Part shown: positions 1 to 9,345 of the stretch, piece by piece
Numbering within the stretch: position 1 is the stretch's first letter
How the letters are laid out: every line of letters starts with the position of its first letter
NCBI RefSeq assembly: GCF_003388735.1
Contig: NZ_QUBQ01000006.1
Location: 1-64,000, forward strand
Direction: 5' to 3'
DNA length: 64,000 bases
DNA from: Paenibacillus paeoniae
Lineage (GTDB): Bacteria > Bacillota > Bacilli > Paenibacillales > Paenibacillaceae
Program-made: the position numbers and the translations under genes
Notes under the pieces: model-generated
Database searches by the model: none
What the model was told of the DNA's origin: nothing
Seen by the model: only the letters and a program-made list of their open reading frames with translations

Positions 1-424
1 TTGCGGAACTTAGGCTGCTCAAGGGTTTGCTTCAATGAAATCACCTGTAATCGCTAAAGATATACCCTTTGTAGAAAGGTATCCTTTGCGATTATTGTGG
101 GATTCTGGAAAAGCCAAGGTGTTTTCCAGATTTTTGAGCACATTTGCATGACACTTATGAAACTTCCATCAATTGGGGCGAACTGCATAAGTCATGTGTA
201 ATATTAGATAGATTCTGTGCTATTCCCGATCAGATTTCCATTCTTATTACTTGGCGGATAGTCCGCCTACAGTGTTGTATTTCAAAAACTATATTGGCCG
301 TAGCCATAAATAACATCCTGTTCAAAGCCAGCTCGACTAAAAAGCTTGAACGGAATCAGTCCTTTGTAAGCTTATAAAGCTGCCAGATTAAAAATCTGAT
401 GATCAGCAAAGCTAAAGTACGATA
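1..424. other. Left-edge stretch without a convincing gene
   Basis: I see no supportable gene here. Reading from base 3, a short open frame ends at a TGA at 36-38 and could be the tail of a plus-strand gene entering from the left, but it is only 11 codons. An AT-rich imperfect inverted repeat (about 49-93) and a cleaner hairpin (stem arms 105-112 and 122-129, followed by ATTTTTG) look like weak intrinsic terminators for such a gene. The 77-codon open frame at 144-377 has no ribosome binding site and no recognisable motif. Confidence 0.35.
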
Positions 425-460
425 TAAAAAACAACCCCGGCCGCACTCCTGCAGCCGGGC
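425..460 (-). terminator. Intrinsic terminator of the asb operon
   Basis: Read on the minus strand, a GC-rich hairpin with arms CCCGGC and GCCGGG is followed by a T-rich run (GTTGTTTTTTAT). It lies 18 bases past the asbF stop codon, the right place to end the petrobactin operon transcript. Confidence 0.8.
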
Positions 461-477
461 ATTTCCTCTTACACCTT

Positions 478-1335
478 TTATATAGAATTGCGCCAATCCC
501 CAGCCAAACTATACCGCTGCCGATGCAGCCAAGCGATGTCCTCCGAGAGCACCGAAAGCGGCGTGGGGCCGAACCATTCCAGCGAGGCGAAGCAATCCAG
601 ATGCGCCGTTTCCTCCAGCAGGCGGCGATAATCCAGGAAGCCTTGATGCAGCGGCACCATCCCTTTCCGGTCGCCCGATGCGGAGTATACATTGCCGGGC
701 TCAAACAGCGTGACCTGGCTGGGATGGGCGATATTTTTGAAGTGGAAATGGTGAATCCACGGCTCCAGCACATGCAGCATATGCATCAGGTCGCCACCGT
801 ATTCCCAGACATGCAGCACATCAAAGTTCAGACGAAGCGCATCGCCCCCGATATCCGAAATCAGCGTCAACGTCGAATCCAGATCGTCAGCCAGCGTGCC
901 GGGATGCGTCTCGACGACAAGCTGCACGCCTTCGGCGGCGCATTGGCGGCATAGCTTTCTCATCCGCTCCGTATACGCATCCCGCTCCCCCGGCGCAACC
1001 GTTCGACTGGACTTGTTGCCCGCGAATGTACGCAGCCGATCCGTCCCCAGCCAATGGGCCAAACGAAGCAACTCGTCGCATTTGCGCTCCGCACGCACAA
1101 ACTCCTCCTCGGAATGAATATCCAGATAGTCGCTCAGCATGGAAACCGCCAATCCTGCATCCTCCATCGCCCGCAATTGCTCCGCCGTCTCTTTGCGTTC
1201 ATGCTCATACAGCGACTTGGCATGGATGCCCCATAGTTCAATCCCTTCGAATCCTTTGCGGATCATAAAAGTCACCAGCGCCGGGAAGGAAATCAGTTGA
1301 TGACGGAACGAAATGCTGCATAAGGAATATTTCAT
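478..1335 (-). CDS. asbF: AsbF, 3-dehydroshikimate dehydratase (petrobactin)
   Basis: This 285-residue TIM-barrel protein of the sugar-phosphate isomerase/epimerase fold should convert 3-dehydroshikimate to 3,4-dihydroxybenzoate, the catechol precursor of petrobactin. The metal-site segments expected of the family are visible in order: VVETHPGT, LNFDVLH, HFHFKN and SLEWFG supply the Glu, Asp, His and Glu ligands. The known Bacillus anthracis AsbF is about the same length. I start it at 1335 because that ATG overlaps the asbE stop as ATGA and is preceded by GGGAGG at a nine-base distance; the upstream ATG at 1353 has no such site. It is the last gene of the operon and the terminator follows directly. 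The identification rests on both the fold and the complete asb context. Confidence 0.93.
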   Translation of the reverse strand: MKYSLCSISFRHQLISFPALVTFMIRKGFEGIELWGIHAKSLYEHERKETAEQLRAMEDAGLAVSMLSDYLDIHSEEEFVRAERKCDELLRLAHWLGTDRLRTFAGNKSSRTVAPGERDAYTERMRKLCRQCAAEGVQLVVETHPGTLADDLDSTLTLISDIGGDALRLNFDVLHVWEYGGDLMHMLHVLEPWIHHFHFKNIAHPSQVTLFEPGNVYSASGDRKGMVPLHQGFLDYRRLLEETAHLDCFASLEWFGPTPLSVLSEDIAWLHRQRYSLAGDWRNSI

Positions 1336-2306
1336 AGGCGCATCGCCTCCCAAAGTCCGTAGAGCCGGTACAGTTCACGTTTGATCTCCTTCTCTATCCC
1401 ATCCATCTCCTCAAGCTTGCTCAGAATGGCTGGCAACTGGCTGCTCTTGCCCGTCATAGCAAGCTTCATACCTTGATATTGTACATTATGAAACCCGCGT
1501 ACAAGCTCTTCTACCTTATCCGTATAGGCCTCGAACGTCTCATCGCTCGAACCTGTTTCTTCAATAAAATACATTAGCGCATGCTCGTAGCTATACTTTC
1601 GAATCGCCAAAACCGGAAGTTGCTTGACAGCCTTCTCCACTCTATCAAAGGTAATGCCTTGATCCTCCCTACCTAGTGCAGACAACCGATTGCGAAGGGT
1701 ATCCGTCAGTTCATTCTCCCAACGGAAGACCTCCTGGAAATAAGCTGCTACAGCCTCTCGTCCAGGCTCCTTAATCGCTTGCGAATCGACGTAGAATCCT
1801 CCGCCGAACGGATTCTCCAAGAACGCTTGAACGACTCTCTCCTTTTGCACGATGCCCTGCCATCTGAAGTCGGCGTCGATCATCGCCCACTCGTCCTCGC
1901 GCTCCGTCTTGATCAGAATAAGAAAATGCGGAAACGGCTTCTGATGAAATTTATTTTCGCGCTCCGGCATGAGGGACAGATCGATCTGCGCAATCACATA
2001 ACGATCGGGCGGACAATGCTCGATCAGCTCCAACAGCCGCTCCAAGTTAGCTTCTCTCGGCAAAGCCGCATCATACCATTCATGGACGGGCGCGCCGAAC
2101 AGTCTCTCATACCAGTTAAAATAATGACTGTGATTCAAGTCATGCTGGTAATAGGTGATTTGTCCATCCTCTGTGACATCGAACGGAGCATCCCATAAGC
2201 CCATATAGAAAGGGCGATAATCATAATCGCTTCTTTCACGAATCACCTCACACAGACAGCTGACGATACAATGAACCTTAATGCTAACCTCTTCTTTGAT
2301 CACCAT
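1332..2306 (-). CDS. asbE: AsbE, petrobactin biosynthesis transferase
   Basis: The 324-residue product matches AsbE in length (about 327 in B. anthracis) and operon position. In the known pathway AsbE works with AsbC and AsbD to transfer 3,4-dihydroxybenzoyl groups from the carrier protein onto the primary amines of spermidine units. An N-terminal Cys-containing segment (VHCIVSCLCEV) and a later PHFLILI segment resemble the Cys/His arrangement of BtrH-type acyltransferases; this resemblance is my inference, not a tested alignment. The start overlaps the end of asbD by seven bases and the stop overlaps asbF, so it is translationally coupled on both sides. Confidence 0.88.
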   Translation of the reverse strand: MVIKEEVSIKVHCIVSCLCEVIRERSDYDYRPFYMGLWDAPFDVTEDGQITYYQHDLNHSHYFNWYERLFGAPVHEWYDAALPREANLERLLELIEHCPPDRYVIAQIDLSLMPERENKFHQKPFPHFLILIKTEREDEWAMIDADFRWQGIVQKERVVQAFLENPFGGGFYVDSQAIKEPGREAVAAYFQEVFRWENELTDTLRNRLSALGREDQGITFDRVEKAVKQLPVLAIRKYSYEHALMYFIEETGSSDETFEAYTDKVEELVRGFHNVQYQGMKLAMTGKSSQLPAILSKLEEMDGIEKEIKRELYRLYGLWEAMRL

Positions 2307-2614
2307 GCGCGCTTCACCATCTCAACAGGCTGTTCCTCATCAGGCGCTTCCTCAGGATAAGGCTCCAGACTCTGCATGAAATCAAGCAATGAACCAACCG
2401 TGGCGAACGTTCTCGGATCAACCTGATCATCCGGCACCTGCAGCTTAAGCTCTATCTCCAGAAATACGATTAATTGCACAATCATAATGGAATCAACAGC
2501 CAAATCTTCATTCAATCTTAGTTCGTCGTGCAGCACATCGACGTTTATTTTAAACTTATGATGTATTAGTCCTTGCAGCTCATTCTTCAAAGCATCCCGA
2601 GTATGTTTTAACAT
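2300..2614 (-). CDS. asbD: AsbD, aryl carrier protein (petrobactin)
   Basis: A 104-residue acyl/aryl carrier protein. The phosphopantetheine attachment site is Ser42 in the segment LAVDSIMIVQL, with the usual four-helix hydrophobic pattern around it. Its role in the known pathway is to hold 3,4-dihydroxybenzoate as a thioester after activation by AsbC. It carries an acidic C-terminal extension (PEEAPDEEQP) beyond the core domain. It lies four bases downstream of asbC and overlaps asbE, as expected for partners needed in fixed ratio. Confidence 0.92.
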   Translation of the reverse strand: MLKHTRDALKNELQGLIHHKFKINVDVLHDELRLNEDLAVDSIMIVQLIVFLEIELKLQVPDDQVDPRTFATVGSLLDFMQSLEPYPEEAPDEEQPVEMVKRAW

Positions 2615-2618
2615 AGGT

Positions 2619-3869
2619 TCAAACTCCTTCCTGCTCCAGCAGCTTTCGGCTTATCTTACCTGACGGCATTCTAGGTATGCTTGAGGTCATGCGTACTTCC
2701 GAAGGCGCCTTGTATGGCGGCAAATGTCTTAGACACCACTCCCGCACATCCCCTGCCGTCACAGCATCTGATGCGACGACTTGCGCCCGGACCGTCTCGC
2801 CGTTAACGGGATGAACGCCCCGATAGACAACAACCTCACTTACGCCTTCCAGCCTGCAAATCACTTCTTCAACCTCGGAGGGCGTCACCTTCAGCCCCGA
2901 TACGTTAATCAGATCATCGATTCGTCCCAGGAACCGAACATTGCCTTCACCGAATGTGCAGCCCAAGTCTCCTGTCGGAATTTCTCTTCCGCCCATAGTA
3001 ATAATGAGCTCTGACGGGTCAGCCCCCGCTCGTATGGACAGATGTCCAAGCGACGTGCCCAGATCATCATGGGATTCCATGCCGACGGCAAGGCTTGCGC
3101 AGCCCGCTTCTGTACAGCCGTATTGCTGCAGCAGCAAAGCGGATGCTTGACTATAACGCTCATATAGAATCGGTGATAATGGCGCGCCTGAGCTAATGAC
3201 CCCGCGCAGCTTGATGCCACCGTGTTCGAATAACGGGCCAAGACCTTGCAGAAGCGCCGGCACCCCGTACAGCAGATGCTTTGGAGTCGCCTTCACGCAT
3301 TGTGCGATCGCTTTGGGGCTCTTGCCACTCATTACAATCGGCTCCACCCCCCGCTCCAACGCGGATAATACGCCGGAGATCAAGCCATAAGCATGTGTAA
3401 TAGACGCTAGCACTATCGGCGTATCTTCTTCTAGTGAACAAGCCGCCAGCCGTTCATTATACGCTGCCGTTTCTTGGCTCACTTCCTCCCAGGAACGCCG
3501 AATGAGCTTTGGCTCACCCGTCGTACCAGAGCTGAATTGATAGATGGAAGGCGGCTCCTCTGTACGCATTGCCGCAGCATCCAGCGGATAGTATTGCTCC
3601 GCCGATTGATAGAATAACCCGCAGCATTCCGCCCGCTCTGCCATACTAATGGCTGTTTTGATGGGCGTATCCCCATGCAGCGGCAACACAGACAGGCCTC
3701 TCTCGCGAAGGAATAAGATCATAGACAAAGCGAATAGCGGATCCGAAGAACATACCGCATATCGGCGCGCTTCCCCGTTTCCTTGGCGGAAATAGACCAA
3801 TCGCTCGTATTGATCAATCAACTGATTGTATACGGAACGGCTGATTCGCTCCTGATTCACTGCAAACAT
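2619..3869 (-). CDS. asbC: AsbC, 3,4-dihydroxybenzoate-AMP ligase
   Basis: A 416-residue member of the adenylate-forming (ANL) family. Visible core motifs are the P-loop YQFSSGTTGEPK, the TGDLG segment followed by FLGRIDDLINVSGLKV, and a C-terminal PSGKISRK carrying the conserved lysine. It should activate 3,4-dihydroxybenzoate with ATP and load it onto AsbD. It is shorter than typical ANL enzymes (500 or more), which is also true of known AsbC. Its start overlaps the last 13 bases of asbB. Confidence 0.93.
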   Translation of the reverse strand: MFAVNQERISRSVYNQLIDQYERLVYFRQGNGEARRYAVCSSDPLFALSMILFLRERGLSVLPLHGDTPIKTAISMAERAECCGLFYQSAEQYYPLDAAAMRTEEPPSIYQFSSGTTGEPKLIRRSWEEVSQETAAYNERLAACSLEEDTPIVLASITHAYGLISGVLSALERGVEPIVMSGKSPKAIAQCVKATPKHLLYGVPALLQGLGPLFEHGGIKLRGVISSGAPLSPILYERYSQASALLLQQYGCTEAGCASLAVGMESHDDLGTSLGHLSIRAGADPSELIITMGGREIPTGDLGCTFGEGNVRFLGRIDDLINVSGLKVTPSEVEEVICRLEGVSEVVVYRGVHPVNGETVRAQVVASDAVTAGDVREWCLRHLPPYKAPSEVRMTSSIPRMPSGKISRKLLEQEGV

Positions 3870-5710
3870 GATGTATTCTCCCCCTGAATGTAGTCTTTAA
3901 TCTGGTTAACTTCGTACAACGGGTTAGGTGCAGGGCGTGGAGCAACCTTGGTGCCGCCGAACATTCTGCGCTGCACTAGCGGCTCAATCACATACTCGGG
4001 CGCAAAAAGTCCCAGTGAATCGAATCGCTCTTTCATCGAAGGGAAAGATGACTGATACGTCTTAAGCTCCCCAGCTACCGTCGACCATAGTTCCCGCTCC
4101 CCAATCGGAAACCGACTTGCTGCAAATGAAATGATTGTACCTATATTCATAAACCATAAAGCATCCATCAGCATCTCACTCAAATCTTCCAAACGGCCCA
4201 TCTCAAAATAGTCTCCCGGCTTTCCATCCCCATAAGCAGGATGCAAGCGGCCAAAGTCAGGCACCAGCTCCGGCGATGCCAGGAAAGGCCCGTAATACTC
4301 AACTCCCTCATGGAAGTCCCGCAGCGCTACGCGTTCCGGCAAACCATTCCGGTGCACCAGGAGCATGTTCTGCCCATGCGATTCCAGCACAATGCCATGA
4401 GCAACAAGCAGATGGACAACCGGGATCACACAGCGACGCAGCAGCTGGCGAAACCATGTCTCCATACCATATTGGGCGATCCAGGGGTCCATAAACGCCG
4501 CGCCGTCCGCTTCTCTCGCAGCCAGCGTGAAGAACGGCACCGCTTCCTCCCCTGACTCCAGATAGCTCCGTACGTTTTCCCGCCATATCGCTCCTATTGC
4601 ACCGCCAGCCGCAGGCAACGATATGCCCGCATACTCATGCAGTAAAATCAGCCTCGTCTCTCGCAAATAAGAGTCGGATTCCACAATCTTCTGGAGCCAA
4701 GCGGATACCGCTGGAGCCGCTACCGTGGAATGTATGGTCAAGTGGCGTTGTGAAGACGTATTGACAATGCCCAGCGACAGCTTAACGTCTCCTCGTTTTG
4801 TACCCCTTACACAGGAAAGCGTCCGAATCGACTGCTGAGGACGATAGTATTCGGAACCATGTCCTAGCCTCACAATTCGTTGGTTCTTCAGCAAGTCTGG
4901 ATACCTCTCTTTGAGGTAACCCCACTGCCACGGATGTACCGGCAGAAATGCGTAGTCTTCGGAACGCAGTCCGAGGGCCGCTAACTGATCACCAAACCGC
5001 CTTCGATCCCCTTCCTCAAGCTCACTCTCTATAAAATGCCGCCAATCGCTCCCGTCCTCCACATTCCAGCTAAGCTCTATACAAGGAGCCGCGAGCCAAA
5101 ACAACTGAATGTCCGGCTGAAATTCGGGACCATACGAACCATTATCCTTCGGAGTAAAACCTATTCTTGATTTGTAACAAGGATGGTAGGGATGACCCTC
5201 CGTCGAGATGCTCTCCAGCTCCGCAAGCGATCGTCCAAGCAGCTTTCTCTTTCTATGCCGATCGTTCTCCCTGACTTCCATCCATTGCACTTCCTTGCGG
5301 ATGGTCTCCTCCAGCTCGACGATAAAGGAAGGCAGAACAGTCAGTGACGGGTGTCGGGCCGATATTGTCTCTTCCAAAAACAATGCCACACTGTCCGCTT
5401 CCGCCGTCTCTGTACCGCTCTCCTTGAAGCAGCTTCTCAGCAGAGGACTGTCGCCCATCCTGATCATACCGAATGAGAATGCCCGCCTGCCTTCAAAAGA
5501 GTAAGATACGCGGTGGCCTGCCCAGTCCCTCCCATCAAGTACATAAAACTCGCCCTTGAATTTAACCCCTATTCCTTCATCTAAGGGAGAGGTTGTGCAA
5601 CGAGCTTCCAGCACACCTTCAAAAATCAATGCCTCAACAAGCTTGCGAAATACTTGTCTTCTTGCGATATCCTTTATCTGACTTTTTCCCATTGGGACAT
5701 GCAGCTTCAT
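3857..5710 (-). CDS. asbB: AsbB, NRPS-independent siderophore synthetase
   Basis: A 617-residue IucA/IucC-family synthetase. Family motifs visible are LPVHPWQWGYL, the Ser-Ile-Arg-Thr ATP-site segment (QQSIRTLSC), the VKLSLGIVNTSSQRHL strand and ESHGQNML in the C-terminal FhuF-like part. In petrobactin assembly AsbB condenses the second dihydroxybenzoyl-spermidine arm onto the citrate half. It follows asbA by 18 bases. The similar-length paralogue AsbA next to it makes the pairing diagnostic of the asb cluster rather than of aerobactin. Confidence 0.92.
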   Translation of the reverse strand: MKLHVPMGKSQIKDIARRQVFRKLVEALIFEGVLEARCTTSPLDEGIGVKFKGEFYVLDGRDWAGHRVSYSFEGRRAFSFGMIRMGDSPLLRSCFKESGTETAEADSVALFLEETISARHPSLTVLPSFIVELEETIRKEVQWMEVRENDRHRKRKLLGRSLAELESISTEGHPYHPCYKSRIGFTPKDNGSYGPEFQPDIQLFWLAAPCIELSWNVEDGSDWRHFIESELEEGDRRRFGDQLAALGLRSEDYAFLPVHPWQWGYLKERYPDLLKNQRIVRLGHGSEYYRPQQSIRTLSCVRGTKRGDVKLSLGIVNTSSQRHLTIHSTVAAPAVSAWLQKIVESDSYLRETRLILLHEYAGISLPAAGGAIGAIWRENVRSYLESGEEAVPFFTLAAREADGAAFMDPWIAQYGMETWFRQLLRRCVIPVVHLLVAHGIVLESHGQNMLLVHRNGLPERVALRDFHEGVEYYGPFLASPELVPDFGRLHPAYGDGKPGDYFEMGRLEDLSEMLMDALWFMNIGTIISFAASRFPIGERELWSTVAGELKTYQSSFPSMKERFDSLGLFAPEYVIEPLVQRRMFGGTKVAPRPAPNPLYEVNQIKDYIQGENTSCLQ

Positions 5711-5728
5711 TTCACCTCTCCATTCCTG

Positions 5729-7588
5729 TTACGCTTGCCTGGACTGATGAGCCTTCCGCTCCCTTCTCCACATTGCGGTGACCAGTCTCGCTTTGCGAAT
5801 GGCCTCTCGATACGGTAGTGCGGCGCATAACGGATTATCCATCTCCGCGTAGACCGCCTGCTCCAGTTCAGTCTCAAGTTCATCCACATCGTATAGACGT
5901 GTAAGCAAATTCGCTTTGAAACGGAAAGTTCGGCGTGTCAGCCAATCGCGAATAAGACCTGTATGTGCCCCTGGGAACGCAGCTATCGATTCCAGTTCGT
6001 CGCGAAGTTCCATAAGCAGCACTCTCTCATCCACTAAGCCGAATAGGCCAAATGATTGGATAAGCCCCAACATATGATTAACGATTAAGTAATAGCCGAA
6101 TCGCTCCTCTGCCAACTCATCGTCATATACGTTTACGCTAGCTCCAATACCCGGAACAAGTCCTTCCAGCAAGCCCGTTCTGGATTTGGCGTAATAATAG
6201 CCCTGACTGTCCCGATAATAGAAGTGCTCCGGATACCCGCTCTCTCCGAGACTTACCACACTGTTCTGTAAATGCGCCTCCAGAGCAATGCCAAATTCGG
6301 AATACATCATCACCATTGGCCTGATAGAGATGGCCATATACGCACGGAACCAAGCCAGCGCCGCCTGAGCAATAGAGATTCCTTCTCGCTGAGCCAGTTC
6401 CCGAATCACATTCTCAAGCAGTGTTCTGGAACCGTTGGAAGAGATAGCTTCCTGCGTAAACGCCGCCGCTAGAAATACCCGCTCACCTGATTCTCGGGCA
6501 AAAGGATTTTCCCTGATCAACAGTTCGAATCCGCTTTCTCCGGTATCGGAGTCGTTAAGCGTGACATACGCCCCGTCCTTTACAATATGAAAGTTCGGAA
6601 AGTTGCTCTTAAACCAAGGCTCAAGCCCATAGGCAAGACGTGCTGCCTCTATCGCACCCGTTAGCTCATGCCGTTTGTTCACTCTCATGGAATTCGTAAT
6701 TTTAGCCCGCAGAGACAACTTATACATATAGTCCGATTCCGGATCACAGACGGTTCTAATCGACGAAGTCGGGTAATATGCCCTCCCAAGAGCCCCTATG
6801 TAAGTCAACTTCCCTTCCTGTATCCATTCTTGTACCCTGGCATCATGAAGCAGCTCTTCTCCTTGAACAGGATGAACGGGAATCCAGATGTAGGCCGGAT
6901 CATTCATAATGGCTTCGACATTCCCCGGAAGTTCCATTCCTGGACCAATCGATGACTTCAGCTCGCGCTCAATAATCCCGGTAGCGCTGTCTCCCCATAC
7001 CGAGCCTTCTTGAACAAGACTTCGATGTGCTGCAAAATAGTGCAGTTGAAAGCTGCCTTTCGACTCTGGCGAATAGAGATGCTGCCTCCATTCCGGGAAT
7101 CCTTGCCTGCTCTTAGGCGTCGGATGGAAGACATGGCCGAATAGAAGAGATTGTTCGGACTGCAGGAAGGTAAGCGAAGGGCTGTATAATTCGGGGGCGT
7201 CATCAAGTCTGGCTGACAGAAAGTCGGCCAACAGACTGCAGCTCTGAAGTGCGCGCAACAGTAATTCCTTTGTCTCCGAACCATGATGCTTTCCGCCCAG
7301 TTCATCGACAAGCAGGGCCAGCACAGTCGCGATGCCAATCGGCGATGGCTCTGAATTACCCGTTTGTAAACGGATCGGCAAAAGAAATTGATGTCTTCCT
7401 GTTGGAGACTTGTATGAAGCGGTAGCTTGAATGGCAAGCTGCCGGGAAGCAAGCGGCAATCGCAAGATGTTGGTTGTGCCTGTGTGTCCCTCTTGAACCC
7501 TCCACTCGCCTTCGCCGGTTTCTCTTAAGTAACAATTCAGGAAGCTGGTGACGGCGGCTCTCTCGGCAACTTGCTTCGGATTAACCAT
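5729..7588 (-). CDS. asbA: AsbA, citrate-spermidine NIS synthetase
   Basis: The first gene of the operon encodes a 619-residue IucA/IucC-family enzyme that, by homology to B. anthracis AsbA, joins citrate to spermidine using ATP. Visible motifs: IPVHPVQGEELL, SSIRTVCDPES, the YKLSLRAKITNSMRVN strand and ALEAHLQNSV. The ATG at 7588 is preceded by GAGGGAG at a suitable distance. A Fur box lies about 21 bases upstream of the start, so expression is expected under iron limitation. Confidence 0.93.
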   Translation of the reverse strand: MVNPKQVAERAAVTSFLNCYLRETGEGEWRVQEGHTGTTNILRLPLASRQLAIQATASYKSPTGRHQFLLPIRLQTGNSEPSPIGIATVLALLVDELGGKHHGSETKELLLRALQSCSLLADFLSARLDDAPELYSPSLTFLQSEQSLLFGHVFHPTPKSRQGFPEWRQHLYSPESKGSFQLHYFAAHRSLVQEGSVWGDSATGIIERELKSSIGPGMELPGNVEAIMNDPAYIWIPVHPVQGEELLHDARVQEWIQEGKLTYIGALGRAYYPTSSIRTVCDPESDYMYKLSLRAKITNSMRVNKRHELTGAIEAARLAYGLEPWFKSNFPNFHIVKDGAYVTLNDSDTGESGFELLIRENPFARESGERVFLAAAFTQEAISSNGSRTLLENVIRELAQREGISIAQAALAWFRAYMAISIRPMVMMYSEFGIALEAHLQNSVVSLGESGYPEHFYYRDSQGYYYAKSRTGLLEGLVPGIGASVNVYDDELAEERFGYYLIVNHMLGLIQSFGLFGLVDERVLLMELRDELESIAAFPGAHTGLIRDWLTRRTFRFKANLLTRLYDVDELETELEQAVYAEMDNPLCAALPYREAIRKARLVTAMWRRERKAHQSRQA

Positions 7589-7608
7589 AGTTCTCCCTCT
7601 TCCTAATT

Positions 7609-7627
7609 AATAATGATTATCAGTATC
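7609..7627 (-). promoter_or_regulatory. Fur box upstream of asbA
   Basis: The 19 bases AATAATGATTATCAGTATC match the consensus GATAATGATTATCATTATC at 17 of 19 positions, differing only at the first base and one base in the right arm. Its place between the asbA start and the flanking AT-rich promoter region fits iron-dependent repression by Fur, the known control of petrobactin operons. Confidence 0.9.
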
Positions 7628-7707
7628 AATATTATAAAGGTTATAGCTCAAGGGATACATAGACAAAAATCCCAAATGTTATGGATAATTCATTCACATC
7701 TGAGCAT

Positions 7708-7743
7708 GAAAAAAGCCTCCGCACTAGGTAGTGCGAAAGCTTT
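7708..7743 (-). terminator. Intrinsic terminator after the cytochrome c gene
   Basis: On the minus strand a hairpin with arms CGCACT and AGTGCG, extended by AAAGC/GCCTT pairing, is followed by TTTTTTC. It sits 17 bases downstream of the cytochrome c stop codon. Confidence 0.8.
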
Positions 7744-7759
7744 CATTTGTTGGACACCA

Positions 7760-8155
7760 CTATTTCATCGATGCAAGCCAGTTGGATAGTGTGTCGATAT
7801 CAGCGCTGCTGAGTTGATCTTTGTAAGCCGGCATGCCGCCACGGCCATTCGTAATTGTTGCCTTGATCTGGTCAGCGGATAATTTGGCGCCTACCTTCTG
7901 CAGATTCGGACCTACACCGCCTGATAAATCAACCGCGTGGCAGCCGATACAATTCTGCTTATAGATGGCCTCCGCTGCTGCGGCATCGACCGTTCCCCCA
8001 CCGGCATTATTGCCGCCATTCGTTCCTCCATTATTCGTTCCATTGTTGGTGCCGCCGCTGTTCGTACCCTCTTTAACTCCGCCACCGCACGCGGACACAG
8101 CAATTACGAGAATAACGGCAACGACCAGCAGTAACCACTTACTATTGCGCGTCAT
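7760..8155 (-). CDS. Lipoprotein monohaem cytochrome c (c551 type)
   Basis: A 131-residue small cytochrome c. The N-terminus is a lipoprotein signal with lipobox VSACGG, followed by a Gly/Asn/Thr-rich flexible linker (about residues 28-55) and a class I haem domain with CIGCH as the haem site and GRGGMPAYKDQL supplying the distal methionine. The layout matches Bacillus CccB, a membrane-tethered electron carrier on the outer face of the membrane. The start has AAGGAGG seven bases upstream. Because it sits beside the Tat genes and a gluconate-dehydrogenase-like enzyme, whose homologues hand electrons to a cytochrome c, it may be that enzyme's acceptor; this link is inference. Confidence 0.9.
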   Translation of the reverse strand: MTRNSKWLLLVVAVILVIAVSACGGGVKEGTNSGGTNNGTNNGGTNGGNNAGGGTVDAAAAEAIYKQNCIGCHAVDLSGGVGPNLQKVGAKLSADQIKATITNGRGGMPAYKDQLSSADIDTLSNWLASMK

Positions 8156-8357
8156 GAAATTGCCTCCTTCATTGGTAAATCAGTTATTACATTTCCCTAT
8201 AACCCTCAACCTATGCATGTTTACCATCCCCCTCTACGCCTAGGCATTCTCTTGAACGATGCATCAACTTGCACGCATAACGATTCGAGTGCTGGACAAC
8301 ATAAGGTAAGGTCATGACAGGATTTAACAAAATCGCAGAAGTGCTGAGGTGATGCCA

Positions 8358-9089
8358 TTGAATACGCAGGAGGATCTCATCGGTCATCTGTCAGAGCTGA
8401 GAAAACGGCTGATCGTCGTAGCCATGAGCTTCCTTGTAGCGATGTGCGGAGGCTTGTACGCTTCTCCCCATATCTTGCGCTACATTAAATCAGGATCGAC
8501 AGCAGAAGCAGTCGAATGGAATGTGTTCTCGTTTACAGACGGCCTGTTCATCTACTTGCGATGCGCATTTTTGTTCGCGATTCTGTTCGTTTTACCGGTC
8601 TTGCTCTATCAACTGTGGGCTTTCGTGCGGCCCGGATTAACATCGAGGGAGGCCAAGGGAACGCTGGCCTATGTACCCGTCTCCTTCTTGCTGTTCCTGA
8701 CCGGCATTTCCTTCAGCTATTTCCTCATCTTCCCCATGATGATGCAATTCATGATGGAGATGAACCATAACATAGGCGCTGTGGAGACGTATGGCATCGA
8801 CCGATACTTCTCGTTCATGTTCAGCATAGTTTTCCCGCTGGGCGTTGCCTTTGAAATGCCGCTGGTTATGCTGTTCCTGACCAGGCTGGGATTGCTGAAT
8901 CCAGAGAGACTGGCCTCAACTCGCAAGTATGCCTATGTTGGACTTGCGATTGTAGGTGCCTGCATCTCGCCGCCGGACTTTGTGTCACATTTGTCTGTGA
9001 CCGTCCCGCTGCTCGTCCTCTTCGAGATCAGCGCGTTTCTGTCGCGTCGCTTCGCCAAAAGAATGTCAGCCACCCCGTCCCCTACTTAA
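8358..9089 (+). CDS. tatC: TatC, twin-arginine translocase receptor subunit
   Basis: A polytopic membrane protein of about 243 residues with the TatC N-terminal signature HLSELRKRL, the RPGLTSREAKG loop and six predicted transmembrane segments. With TatA it forms the pathway that exports folded proteins bearing an RR signal. Start choice: GTG 8349 and ATG 8352 lie on top of the GAGGTG ribosome binding site, while TTG 8358 is six bases from it, so I prefer TTG; the difference is only a few residues. tatA follows 30 bases downstream. A Tat-signal oxidoreductase subunit is encoded two genes away. Confidence 0.93.
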   Translation: MNTQEDLIGHLSELRKRLIVVAMSFLVAMCGGLYASPHILRYIKSGSTAEAVEWNVFSFTDGLFIYLRCAFLFAILFVLPVLLYQLWAFVRPGLTSREAKGTLAYVPVSFLLFLTGISFSYFLIFPMMMQFMMEMNHNIGAVETYGIDRYFSFMFSIVFPLGVAFEMPLVMLFLTRLGLLNPERLASTRKYAYVGLAIVGACISPPDFVSHLSVTVPLLVLFEISAFLSRRFAKRMSATPSPT

Positions 9090-9119
9090 TTTACTTCAAC
9101 CAAAAAGGAGTTTTGACGT

Positions 9120-9320
9120 ATGTTCAACAATATTGGTGTTTCCGGGTTAGTCATTATTTTGCTAATCGCATTGATCGTCTTTGGTCCAGCCAAGCTTCCG
9201 CTGCTTGGCCGCGCATTCGGCGATACGCTTCGCGAATTCCGCAGCTCGACACGCGGCATCGTAGAAGAAGATACTTCGCCTAAGCTAGACCAGCCAGATG
9301 AGCTGGAGAAGCTTCTCTAA
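9120..9320 (+). CDS. tatA: TatA, twin-arginine translocase pore subunit
   Basis: A 66-residue TatA/TatE-family protein: one N-terminal transmembrane helix (about residues 8-20), the FGPAKLPLLGRAFG hinge, then an amphipathic helix and an acidic tail. AAGGAG lies nine bases before the ATG. It pairs with tatC immediately upstream as a minimal two-component Tat system of the Gram-positive type. Confidence 0.95.
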   Translation: MFNNIGVSGLVIILLIALIVFGPAKLPLLGRAFGDTLREFRSSTRGIVEEDTSPKLDQPDELEKLL

Positions 9321-9345
9321 CACTCAAGGTCACATGAAAAGAGAA

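Noticed and set aside
144..377. A 77-codon plus-strand gene near the left edge
   Set aside because: No ribosome binding site, no recognisable domain, and atypical composition.
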